A stretch of DNA of 14,648 nt from Planctomycetaceae bacterium (GTDB lineage: Bacteria > Planctomycetota > Planctomycetia > Pirellulales > Thermoguttaceae): contig JAIRYX010000023.1 of assembly GCA_031267635.1 (NCBI GenBank), positions 1 to 14,648 on the forward strand, in the 5' to 3' direction. The position numbers were made by a program, and so were the translations under genes. The notes under the pieces were generated by a model, which was given only the letters and a program-made list of their open reading frames with translations, had not been told where the DNA came from and ran no database searches. Each line of letters opens with the position of its first letter. Position 1 is the first letter of the stretch. Shown piece by piece: positions 6,743 through 14,291 of the stretch.

Positions 6743-7892
6743 TTACGGAATACTCACCGGCTCGCCGCCGTTCCGCGTCATAATGGCACGATAAACGTAT
6801 TCGTGAGAAATCGTTTGGCTTAGAAAACGTACCGAACCGTCTGTCAACGCCGCATTAACACCGCCGGGATGTGTGCTGTAAGCAAACCGGGGATCGCTGT
6901 CGTTATTGACGCCGAGCGTTCCATTAATAACAAACCAATTTGTACGTTGAGGGTTATCCGTCATGGTCATACCAAAGGTCGGGTGATGAGTCCACAGGAA
7001 CGGATTACAAGATTTTCCATCGGTCCGTATCAATGGACGTTGCGAATGGGCTTCAATAAAAGCAACTGTATTGCTTGTTCCGTCAGGAATATCTTCAAAA
7101 CCGTAACCGCTGGCACGATGGAAAAGCCCGAAATTGCCCGCCAAAATGGTTCGCCGGTCAGGAAGAACCGCTGGCGTCCATGTTCCCGCTCCGTCGGCGG
7201 CGCGGCTCAAAATGGCTCCGCCAGCGTTTCCAGAATAATCTTTCACCGTATTTTTAACCTCCGGTTGAGAGCTTGATGGGCATTTGAAAGTTGTTGGCGC
7301 CGCCAGTGAAACCTCTTCATTCGGCAGAAAGCCTGTTCCAGTTTTGACCGTTTTATCCGACCCTCCGCCCACAGCATCAATCGGCAAAAATGCCGCTTCA
7401 TTGAAATTCACCTTTTCATAGAGAGCGGTTGCCTCAATATACGGAAGCAGAAATGCCGGCCAGCCGATCATATTCCAAGGCTTCGTCTGAACATTGCCAA
7501 TTGAATGAACACCATCTCGTTGATCAGTTACCGCAAACCCGTTGGCGCGCAGAACATTGCCCGGAATAAGACATCCCGGTGGCAGAGCGTGATTGGGTTC
7601 ATGATAGTTGTGAGACGCCAGAACCAATTGCTTGAGATGGTTTGTACATTGCATCCTTCGTGCCGCCTCGCGAGCGGCTTGAACAGCAGGTAACAGAAGT
7701 GCAATCAAAATGCCGATGATTGCGATAACGACTAGAAGTTCAACAAGTGTAAATGCTGCTTGATTGACAGACTTTCCGCTTGACTTGACTTGACTTGACT
7801 TGACTTGACTTGACTTGACTTGACTTGACTTGACTTGACTTGACTTGACTTGACTTGACTTGACTTGACTTGACTTGACTTGACTTGCGCAT
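6743..7892 (-). CDS. DUF1559 prepilin-like protein, reading frame broken at a pentanucleotide tract (apparent phase-OFF)
   Basis: The body is a planctomycete DUF1559 (PF07596) pseudopilin-like protein. AAFTLVELLVVIAIIGIL is the class III prepilin helix, followed by LLPAVQAAREAARRMQCTNHLKQ; near the C-terminus HPGGVNAALTDGSVRFLS is the typical His-x9-Asp-Gly motif. The body is open from 6743 up to a TGA at 7906-7904, but in that frame there is no ATG, GTG or TTG before the prepilin motif. The only good start is the ATG at 7892, with GAAAGG 7 nt upstream. It reads MRKSSQVKSSQV through the repeat but is one frame off the body and ends at a TGA about 50 codons in. A change of +1 or -2 repeat units restores a leader of 48 or 43 residues fused to the prepilin helix. 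Residue -1 of the expected cleavage site is Ala, not Gly. Assembly or read error in the tract is the main alternative to phase variation. Confidence 0.88.
7779..7887. repeat. Pentanucleotide microsatellite, 21 complete units
   Basis: Perfect CTTGA repeats (AAGTC-type on the coding strand): 105 bp of full units from 7779 to 7883 plus CTTG to 7887. All three minus-strand frames are open through it, reading the cycle Val-Lys-Ser-Ser-Gln. It begins two codons after the ATG at 7892. As a five-base unit inside a coding region, each slippage event changes the downstream frame. Confidence 0.97.
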
Positions 7893-7899
7893 ATTGTGA

Positions 7900-7905
7900 C
7901 CTTTC
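7900..7905 (-). promoter_or_regulatory. Ribosome binding site for the DUF1559 gene
   Basis: Minus-strand GAAAGG, 7 nt before the ATG at 7892. It marks this ATG, which feeds straight into the repeat tract, as the real initiation site rather than the upstream TTG at 7986, which has no ribosome binding site. Confidence 0.6.
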
Positions 7906-7981
7906 AATTTGGAAATGTTTGGTGTTGGCTACGATTTGCAGAAAACATTTTTTATGACAAATCTTTTCGGAAGAAATATAA

Positions 7982-7997
7982 TGCAATTGCTATGCCA
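7982..7997 (-). promoter_or_regulatory. Candidate sigma-54 (-24/-12) promoter for the DUF1559 gene
   Basis: Minus-strand TGGCATAGCAATTGCA matches the TGGCAC-N5-TTGCW pattern at all invariant positions with the correct GG-to-GC spacing. Predicted transcription start is near 7971, giving a leader of about 80 nt. Type IV pilin genes in other bacteria are often RpoN-dependent, which fits. I did not identify an enhancer site for an activator. Confidence 0.5.
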
Positions 7998-8299
7998 AAT
8001 ACTTGTTCGCAAAAAACAATGAAAGAAATTCAACATGTTTATTAGATCGAAAAATACAGAAAAATAACAAAAAATCAAGAAGAAAAAATTTTTTACATGC
8101 CGTTAATTTTTTTGTTTTGAGAGTTGGAAACGCGGCTTTTTCTGTGATATTTGCCGGCTCATCCGTGATATTTGCTGGTTTATCCATAATATTTCACGGC
8201 TTTCCCCGTGTTGTAAAGTATAGCAAAGTCGTTGTCTATTGAAAAAGTCCCATTGTGTCTTTCGTGGTGATAAAATTGTGTTTTACAACCGGAATAACT
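7998..8299. other. AT-rich intergenic region with three 21-bp repeats
   Basis: No convincing gene. Three adjacent 21-bp units occupy 8144-8164, 8165-8185 and 8186-8206, sharing (GTG)ATATTTGC(C/T)GG(C/T)T-ATCC; the third is more diverged. On the minus strand they read DKPANIT-DEPANIT heptads inside a 65-codon open frame that I regard as spurious. The remainder is A/T-rich, as expected upstream of the DUF1559 promoter. Confidence 0.6.
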
Positions 8300-9064
8300 T
8301 TATTTCCCTAGTCCAAAAATTTGAAGCATCATACCGATAGCGGTGAGTAATGTGCCGAAAAACGTAACCGGAACGAAATATTTTTCCGGTATCAGCAAAA
8401 AGACGCGACGTCCTATAAGTACGCCGATTAACAATCCCGGTAATAGATTATATGCCGTAAAATAAAGCGTTCTGGTGTTGATCATACCGAGCGAACAACT
8501 TATCGGTAATTTTATCAAGTTGCCAATGCAAAATATCCAAACCCAAGTTGCCATGTATTGTTCTTTGCGAAGATTTTGTGCCGTCAAATAAACATACATC
8601 GGCGGACCGCCTGCGTTCGCGTACATCGTTGTCAATCCGGTGGTTATGCCAAATGTTGGAGCAAACAAAAGATTGTTGCCGATTTTTTCCCATTTAAAAT
8701 ATTGCCGACAAACATCAAACAAGATTAGAAAACAGACGACAATCGCGAGCGTTGGTTGAAAGTATTTATCCGGCGTTTTCGCTAGAATATAGGATCCGAA
8801 AATAATTCCGACAAACATAAACGGCAGGATTACAGCTAAAATTCGCCATTGAATATTCTTTCGGTAAAGCGACAATCCAACAATATCGCCAATAATCAAT
8901 ACCGGAAGAATTGCGCCGGTGGAAAAACGCTCGTTACCGGGAAACGCAAATGTCATCAACAAAATTCCCGGCAGTGAGAGACCGGGAATACCGGTTTTGG
9001 ATAACCCAATAAAAAACGCGGCAATCGTGCCGCACACAAAAGGGAAAATTTGTTCCCAAGACAT
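8300..9064 (-). CDS. TauE/SafE (TSUP) family membrane permease
   Basis: 254 residues, very hydrophobic, with about seven to eight predicted membrane segments. Members of PF01925 move sulfite, sulfonates or other small organic anions across the inner membrane. The two internal repeats show the family signatures: GLSKTGIPGLSLPG at residues 20-33 and NAGGPPMYVYL at 150-160. Length is normal for the family. The ATG at 9064 has only a poor ribosome binding site. It lies 51 bp downstream of the next minus-strand gene and could be co-transcribed with it. No sulfur-metabolism gene is nearby, so the substrate cannot be inferred. Confidence 0.9.
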   Translation of the reverse strand: MSWEQIFPFVCGTIAAFFIGLSKTGIPGLSLPGILLMTFAFPGNERFSTGAILPVLIIGDIVGLSLYRKNIQWRILAVILPFMFVGIIFGSYILAKTPDKYFQPTLAIVVCFLILFDVCRQYFKWEKIGNNLLFAPTFGITTGLTTMYANAGGPPMYVYLTAQNLRKEQYMATWVWIFCIGNLIKLPISCSLGMINTRTLYFTAYNLLPGLLIGVLIGRRVFLLIPEKYFVPVTFFGTLLTAIGMMLQIFGLGK

Positions 9065-9115
9065 TTTTCAAAGATTCCAGTAAAAAATAATTTATCAACA
9101 TCGTTACTTCTTATT

Positions 9116-10327
9116 TTACCTCACCGGAAATGTTTTGGGAATCCTCTCCTCAAACGATTCATTCAATTTACTGACGTTTGAAAATTCATTTTCCTCTTTT
9201 TCTTGCGCAAAATCATTGTCAATTTCGCGGAACTGAAAGAAGTAATCATCTCCTGCGTCTTCACGACGTCCCCAAGGAAAAAACAATTCCGCCGCCGCAT
9301 GAAACCGCGCAAATTCAGGATTCGGATATTGTTCTTTTGTCGTATCGCGTAAAAATTTATTTCGTAATAATGACGTCAACAGCCGTCCGTTAGGCCAACG
9401 AATGAGAGTAATATCATTGATTTCATTAAGAAGTTGATAAACTCGCGCACGAGCTAATTTAAGTATTCGAGACGCTTGACGAATACTTGTCACTTCTCCC
9501 TGCAATCCGATTCGATTCAATATTAATTCATAAATTTGCTCTGACGCATCAATTTTCATTTGCTCCAGTAGCGGCTGAATGTAATTGTCGTCGATTTCAG
9601 ATTTTTTCGGCATACCCCGTTTGAGTAAGACTTTTATTGACCAATTTTCAACATGGTCAATATTTCGCGGAATCAATCGCATGACAAAATGTTTGGAGTT
9701 TTTCAAATTGCTGACAATCGAACAAATATTATGAAAAATTTTCATAATTGCCGTAATACGTTTTTCACCATGAGTGGGAATTTCCCGTATTTCTGTCAGC
9801 GATTTAGAACAATAATCTTCAAAGGTGTTATTCCAAACGACGTGAGTCAATTCTTTTAATGTCGGACAAAGACGCCCAAGTTTTTCATTTTGCAGTCCGT
9901 ATTCTATGATGATGTTCTGCCATGTCTGCCATTGAATTTCAGAAACATTCGCCGATTCGAGAAAAACGTCGTCCTCGTCGATGAACAAGGAAGAGTTGTT
10001 ATCTATCGGAACATTCAAGCAGAATTTTTCAGGAATGTCTTCGGCTTTGGTGTTAGTAGCGCGTGTCAATAGCGTCAAATAGGAAAGAACTTTCTTTTCA
10101 CCGATACTTGGCGTGCGGCAAATTTCTTCAAAAGGAATATTGAGAAGCTCGCCGAGAGAACGGTTCAACAAGACCAAAGGCAAACGGCGGTCAGTCGGCA
10201 AAGCCCAAAACGCCAGCGGCTTACTCAAATGCAAGGCATATTTTTCCTGAAACAAAGTGGCACGCAATTGCTCGTATTGAGGAACAATTTGAATATTATC
10301 TAAAAATGTGACCCGTGATGAAGGCAT
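9116..10327 (-). CDS. Putative nucleic-acid-binding protein, alpha-CTD-like hairpins plus helix-turn-helix
   Basis: 403 residues, soluble. Residues about 54-85 (NRSLGELLNIPFEEICRTPS, then IGEKKV) and about 168-200 (SLTEIREIPTHGEKRITAIM) both resemble the helix-hairpin-helix of the RNA polymerase alpha C-terminal domain. Residues about 278-304 (TSIRQASRILKLARARVYQL) look like a sigma region 4-type helix-turn-helix. The C-terminal 60 residues are acidic and probably disordered. The ATG at 10327 has AGGG 8 nt upstream. I know of planctomycete hypothetical proteins annotated with alpha-CTD-like domains but cannot name this family. A transcription-associated or DNA-binding role is inference from fold-like motifs only. 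Confidence 0.7.
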   Translation of the reverse strand: MPSSRVTFLDNIQIVPQYEQLRATLFQEKYALHLSKPLAFWALPTDRRLPLVLLNRSLGELLNIPFEEICRTPSIGEKKVLSYLTLLTRATNTKAEDIPEKFCLNVPIDNNSSLFIDEDDVFLESANVSEIQWQTWQNIIIEYGLQNEKLGRLCPTLKELTHVVWNNTFEDYCSKSLTEIREIPTHGEKRITAIMKIFHNICSIVSNLKNSKHFVMRLIPRNIDHVENWSIKVLLKRGMPKKSEIDDNYIQPLLEQMKIDASEQIYELILNRIGLQGEVTSIRQASRILKLARARVYQLLNEINDITLIRWPNGRLLTSLLRNKFLRDTTKEQYPNPEFARFHAAAELFFPWGRREDAGDDYFFQFREIDNDFAQEKEENEFSNVSKLNESFEERIPKTFPVR

Positions 10328-10975
10328 AATTGTCGCCCTGTGTAAAACACAAGATTGTCTATTCTGTTTGTAATAATATTTTGGAATTTTATGTTGTTTT
10401 TTTGAAACACTTTAATTATTCCTATTCTTTTTAGAAAATGGCAAGATTGCAAGCATTTTCTAGAAATAAAGTTAAAAAACGTCAAAATTTCCGGTCAAAT
10501 GTGGATTTCATGAGAAAAAAAATTTGAAGACTCTATTCCGAAAACGGGTTGATACTTTGAAAGCGACTCGTAAACGAAACTAATCATTCCAATTTTTCAC
10601 AAAAAACGCCAAATGGGGTGGTTCAAAAGCTATAGTTGATAATATCAGTGATATAAATTCCTCGTAGAGCTATCATTGATCAGCATCAATCCGGAATTGA
10701 GTCAAATTTTCATTAACGGTTTACATAATATCAAACCAAATGGAACGAAACATAAGGGGATAAGGGCGTATGTTGGCGCCGGGCTACTAAGGGGAAAAAG
10801 GAAAAAGTTGATAAATAAGGGCGGCAATAATATAATATATTCCGATAAAATTGACGGTAACTATATCCGTTGTCCTGTACGGATTTATTTGGTTTGAACG
10901 ACTGAATAGTTACGTTTCCTGAATGTTAATCGCTCATGCGTAACATGAGATAATAGAAGAGTATTGAGATTGACT
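10328..10975. other. Long divergent intergenic region
   Basis: It separates the minus-strand gene ending its 5' side at 10327 from the plus-strand gene at 10976. It is AT-rich. The only longer open frame (TTG start at 10676, 73 codons) has no ribosome binding site and no recognisable family, so I do not call it. ATCCGT/ACGGAT around 8 nt near 10866-10885 is a small hairpin inside it. The last 45 bp hold the palindrome listed next. Confidence 0.5.
10933..10949. promoter_or_regulatory. Palindrome (CTCATG-N5-CATGAG) upstream of the small membrane gene
   Basis: A perfect 6-bp inverted repeat with a 5-nt centre, 27 bp before the ATG at 10976. GATAAT, a fair -10 match, overlaps its right edge at about 10948-10953. 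Position and symmetry suit an operator. Its right 14 bases recur, inverted, at 14511-14524. Confidence 0.35.
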
Positions 10976-11203
10976 ATGAGTGAATTACTAATAACGATCA
11001 TTGCGGCGATTGTATTGATATTATTCGGCTTTATTGCTCTTGCGTTTGGATATTACGCCGGACGCCGAAAACGCTCACGATGTGACTGTGCCGCCGCGAA
11101 TCAAGTCATGAACCAAATTGCCACACGTAAAAAGTCGAAAAAACAATCGAGAAATTACGACAGAAAAACGTTAGACACAAACGAACTCCCTATTGTTGAA
11201 TAA
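10976..11203 (+). CDS. Small single-pass membrane protein, hypothetical
   Basis: 75 residues from an ATG at 10976; a TTG at 10964 in the same frame is less likely. Residues 3-27 (LLITIIAAIVLILFGFIALA and on) form one transmembrane helix, followed by YYAGRRKRSRCDC, a positive patch with a CxC pair, and a basic, polar tail. The positive-inside rule predicts a cytoplasmic C-terminus. The layout recalls FeoB-associated Cys-rich membrane proteins, but two cysteines are too few to claim that. It is the only plus-strand gene in the window and converges on ygiQ across a shared terminator. Ribosome binding site is weak (GAG 7 nt upstream). Confidence 0.6.
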   Translation: MSELLITIIAAIVLILFGFIALAFGYYAGRRKRSRCDCAAANQVMNQIATRKKSKKQSRNYDRKTLDTNELPIVE

Positions 11204-11210
11204 GGAAAAA

Positions 11211-11255
11211 TTTTTCGCAAAGAACGAATAAAATATCAGCGTCTTTTGCGAAAAA
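11211..11255. terminator. Bidirectional intrinsic terminator
   Basis: TTTTTCGCAAA (11211-11221) pairs perfectly with TTTGCGAAAAA (11245-11255) around a 23-nt loop. Each strand has a T run at its 3' arm. It lies between the stop of the plus-strand membrane gene (11203) and the stop of minus-strand ygiQ (11274), so it can serve both. Confidence 0.65.
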
Positions 11256-11273
11256 TCAATCAAAGTATCTCGG

Positions 11274-14024
11274 CTAATTTTCGTTTTTTCTCCCATCGGA
11301 CTTACCGTGTCTGTTGTCGTTGCGGTTGTCATTCTTATGTTTACGGACAAAATTTTTACGATCCGTATTTTCAAAATGACGACGCTCGCCGCGTTCGCCG
11401 GACGGCTTACGCTCGTCAAACGATCTGCGTTCGCCAAAAGGTTTACGTTCACCAAAAGATTGACGCTTGTCTGACGGCTTACGTTCATCAAACGATCTGC
11501 GTTCGCCAAAAGGTTTGCGTTCATCAAAAGATCTGCGTTCATCAAAAGATCTGCGTTCGCCAAAAGATTTACGTTCACCAAAAGATTTACGTTCGCCGGA
11601 CGGCTTACGTTCATCAAACGATCTGCGTTCACCAAAAGATTTACGCTCGCCGGACGGTTTGCGTTCATCAAACGATCTGCGTTCGCCAAAAGATTTACGT
11701 TCACCAAAAGATTGACGCTTGTCTGACGGCTTACGTTCATCAAACGATCTGCGCTCGCCAAAAGGTTTGCCTTCACTAAAAGATTTACGCTCGCCGGACG
11801 GTTTACGCTCGTCAAACGATCTGCGTTCGCCAAAAGGTTTGCGTTCACCAAACGGTTTACGTTCATCAAACGATCTGCGCTCGCCAAAAGGTTTGCGTTC
11901 ACCAAAAGATTTGCGTTCATCAAAAGACTGACGCTCGCCGGACGGTTTGCGTTCATCAAACGATCTGCGTTCACCCTGTTCGTTGCGGTTTGTTGAATTA
12001 CGATTGAATGGATGACGTTTCGGTCTGCCAAATTCTGTTTCGTATGCTTGTTGACGTTCCTGACGTTTTTTCTCGCGTTCTTTTCGCTTTTTCTCGGCGA
12101 TTTCCTGTTCGAATTGCAAACGGCGCACGGTTCGTTCCGCCTTTTCGAGATTCGTTTTCTTTTCCAACCGCTTGATGCGGGAATTGCGTTTGATGGCAAG
12201 TTCTTTCGGCGGATACGGCGGAATCAAACAATGCGATTCGTTGCCGATTAAATCTTTGCGTCCGTAATCCCGCAACGCCATTTTTACATCGTGATAATTT
12301 TCTGGATTATAATACTGCAATAACGCATGTTGCAAACGGCGTTCCCGCATTTTTTTCGCCACATGTACCGGATGATCGTTCATCGGGTCGCGTCCGGTAT
12401 AATACATCGCCGTCGCCAGTTCAAACGGGCCGGGAATAAAATCTTGCACTTGTTGCGGACGAATTTTATTCTTATGCAAATACTCCGCAACACAAATCAT
12501 TGACGTAACGTTCGAACCGGGCAATCCTGCAATCAGATACGGCACAAGATATTGTTCCTTGCCGTGTTTGACATTCAGCGTTTCAAACAATTCCGTGAAT
12601 GCGTCGTAGTTTTCAATGTTCGGCTTACGCATCAGTTGCAAGACATTTTCTTCAGTATGTTCCGGCGCGGTTTTGAGATGTCCGCCGATATGATGACAAA
12701 CCAATTCTTCCACATATTCCGGCGAAGACTGCGCAAGATCAGTTCGCACGCCGGACGCAATAAACGCTTGTTTGACTTCCGGCGTCTTGCGGACAGCACG
12801 CATCAACGCAATCACTGCCGAATGGTCGGTTTCGAGATTTTCGCAGATATTCGGAGAAAGACACGACGTATACCGACACGTTTTGCATCGCTCCGTATCG
12901 CGTCCGTGAAGTTTGTACATGTTGGCGGTCGGTCCGCCAATATCGCTGATTATGCCTGTAAAATAAGGCTGTTCGGCAATTTTGCGTACTTCACGAAGAA
13001 CGGAATCGTTGCTCCGCGATTGAATGAATTTTCCTTGATGTGCCGTGATACTGCAAAACGCGCAACCGCCGAAACATCCGCGCAACGACGTTACCGATGT
13101 TTGAATCATCTCAAACGCTGGGATTTTCGCCTCGCCGTAAAATGGATGCGGTTGCCGCGTGAACGGCAAATCGTAAATCGCGTCCATTTCCTGTTCGGTC
13201 AACGGAAACGTGGGCGGATTGAGAATGATCGCTTCCCGTAAATGTTCCTGAACAAGCCGCTTGGCACAATACGGATTCAAATGAAGATATGCCAGCCGAG
13301 TCATTTCGTTGAATAGAGTTGGATCGTCCGTGACTTCTTCGCAACTCGGTAAATGCAGCGTTGTTTCGTCTTCTTCCGGCAAATCTTCCGTTGCCTTGAG
13401 TCGATATGCCGTTCCCCGCACATCGCGAATTTCAGCGATATTTTCTCCTGCGGCAAGACGTTTCATCACTTCGACCAGCGGTTTTTCGCCCATGCCATAG
13501 ATAAGCAAGTCGGCTTTCGAATCCATCAAGATCGAGCGTTTGAGTTTGTCGCTCCAGAAATCGTAATGCGCGAGTCGCCGCAAACTTGCCTCAACGCCGC
13601 CCGTAATCACCGTTACGCCCGGGTACGCTTCTCTCGCGCGTTGACAATATGCGAGTGTCGCGCGGTCGGGTCTGCGTCCCGCTTTGCCGTTGGGAGAATA
13701 AGCGTCGTCGTTTCGCACTTTCCGGCTTGCGGTATAGTGGTTGATCATGGAATCCATGTTTCCCGCACTGACGCAAAACCCAAGTTTCGGACATCCAAAC
13801 GTTTTCCACGCTTCGCACGATTGCCAGTCCGGCTGCGCAAGAATTGCTACCCGAAAACCTTCCGCCTCCAGCACGCGGGCAAGAAGCGCCGTTGCAAAGC
13901 TGGGATGATCGACATAAGCGTCGCCGGTCACAAACACAATATCCGGCTCATCCCATCCGCGTGCGTTCATTTCATCTTTCGTCATCGGCAAAAACGCCGA
14001 TATGTCTTTGTTGAGACGTGTCAT
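11274..14024 (-). CDS. ygiQ: YgiQ-family (UPF0313) radical SAM protein with long hexapeptide-repeat tail
   Basis: 916 residues. The first 630 or so match the YgiQ/UPF0313 family: N-terminal cobalamin-binding-like region (MTRLNKDISAFLPMTKDEMN, DIVFVTGDAYVDHPSF), ITGGVEASLRR, then the radical SAM cluster site C317-x3-C321-x2-C324 in RGCFGGCAFCSI. A second Cys set follows (C380, C383, C388, C394). SGVRTDL, GGHLKTAPEHT and LVPYLIAGLPG are typical family blocks. The family's reaction is not established as far as I know. Residues 620-680 are a charged coiled-coil-like linker; 684-878 are a hexapeptide tail (RSFDER/KPSGER/KSFGER); the last 38 are basic (NDNRNDNRHGK). The ATG at 14024 has AGGT 8 nt upstream. 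The tail is far beyond the usual family length and may bind RNA or drive assembly (inference). Confidence 0.93.
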   Translation of the reverse strand: MTRLNKDISAFLPMTKDEMNARGWDEPDIVFVTGDAYVDHPSFATALLARVLEAEGFRVAILAQPDWQSCEAWKTFGCPKLGFCVSAGNMDSMINHYTASRKVRNDDAYSPNGKAGRRPDRATLAYCQRAREAYPGVTVITGGVEASLRRLAHYDFWSDKLKRSILMDSKADLLIYGMGEKPLVEVMKRLAAGENIAEIRDVRGTAYRLKATEDLPEEDETTLHLPSCEEVTDDPTLFNEMTRLAYLHLNPYCAKRLVQEHLREAIILNPPTFPLTEQEMDAIYDLPFTRQPHPFYGEAKIPAFEMIQTSVTSLRGCFGGCAFCSITAHQGKFIQSRSNDSVLREVRKIAEQPYFTGIISDIGGPTANMYKLHGRDTERCKTCRYTSCLSPNICENLETDHSAVIALMRAVRKTPEVKQAFIASGVRTDLAQSSPEYVEELVCHHIGGHLKTAPEHTEENVLQLMRKPNIENYDAFTELFETLNVKHGKEQYLVPYLIAGLPGSNVTSMICVAEYLHKNKIRPQQVQDFIPGPFELATAMYYTGRDPMNDHPVHVAKKMRERRLQHALLQYYNPENYHDVKMALRDYGRKDLIGNESHCLIPPYPPKELAIKRNSRIKRLEKKTNLEKAERTVRRLQFEQEIAEKKRKEREKKRQERQQAYETEFGRPKRHPFNRNSTNRNEQGERRSFDERKPSGERQSFDERKSFGERKPFGERRSFDERKPFGERKPFGERRSFDERKPSGERKSFSEGKPFGERRSFDERKPSDKRQSFGERKSFGERRSFDERKPSGERKSFGERRSFDERKPSGERKSFGERKSFGERRSFDERRSFDERKPFGERRSFDERKPSDKRQSFGERKPFGERRSFDERKPSGERGERRHFENTDRKNFVRKHKNDNRNDNRHGKSDGRKNEN
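11391..11975. repeat. 18-bp tandem repeat encoding the YgiQ tail
   Basis: About 32 degenerate 18-bp units, each a hexapeptide of form [RK][SP][FS][DGS][EK]R with an aromatic Phe in most. Because the period divides by three, other frames on both strands are open too and generate spurious ORFs. Units are arranged in higher-order runs (for example RSFDER-KPSGER-KSFGER recurs), pointing to recent segmental duplication. Confidence 0.93.
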
Positions 14025-14065
14025 TTTTTGCTACCTGATTGTTAATTCTTTGAATGATTTTTGTT

Positions 14066-14093
14066 ATTTTAGCAGAATAACGAGATTTGGCAA
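14066..14093 (-). promoter_or_regulatory. Candidate sigma-70 promoter for ygiQ
   Basis: Minus-strand TTGCCA (14093-14088), a 16-nt spacer and TAAAAT (14071-14066), one mismatch in each hexamer, about 40 nt before the ATG at 14024. Confidence 0.45.
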
Positions 14094-14184
14094 GAAAAGC
14101 CAGCCGATGCTTGCTACAAGGGACACAAGGAAATTTTGCGACTCTTTTCAGAAGTTTCATCCGTCTGAGTTCCAATTCTTCCTT

Positions 14185-14268
14185 TCATTGAGAGGCGTTT
14201 CTTGACAATCAACGGGCGGTTTTGAGTTATTGGCGGGCGATATTCGGCAATTGATAGGCGACTATTTG
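14185..14268. repeat. Four degenerate 21-bp units
   Basis: Units at 14185, 14206, 14227 and 14248 align on a core of AGGCG or GGGCG at matching positions, with ATTG or AATC near the 5' end. Similarity between units is modest, so this is an old or weak array, but the period matches the arrays at 39-1258 and 8144-8206. No gene lies between 14025 and 14291. Confidence 0.45.
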
Positions 14269-14291
14269 CTTTTGGTATGTATCAACGACAA

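Noticed and set aside
7732..7986. 84-codon minus-strand frame running through the pentanucleotide tract
   Set aside because: It begins at a TTG without ribosome binding site and ends soon after the tract in a third frame. It is only one of the three open readings of the repeat.
10676..10897. 73-codon plus-strand frame in the divergent intergenic region
   Set aside because: TTG start, no ribosome binding site, no family I can recognise.
11171..12199. 342-codon minus-strand frame rich in Asn-Arg-Leu repeats
   Set aside because: It is a different-frame shadow of the 18-bp repeat encoding the YgiQ tail; periodic DNA with a multiple-of-three unit keeps all frames open.
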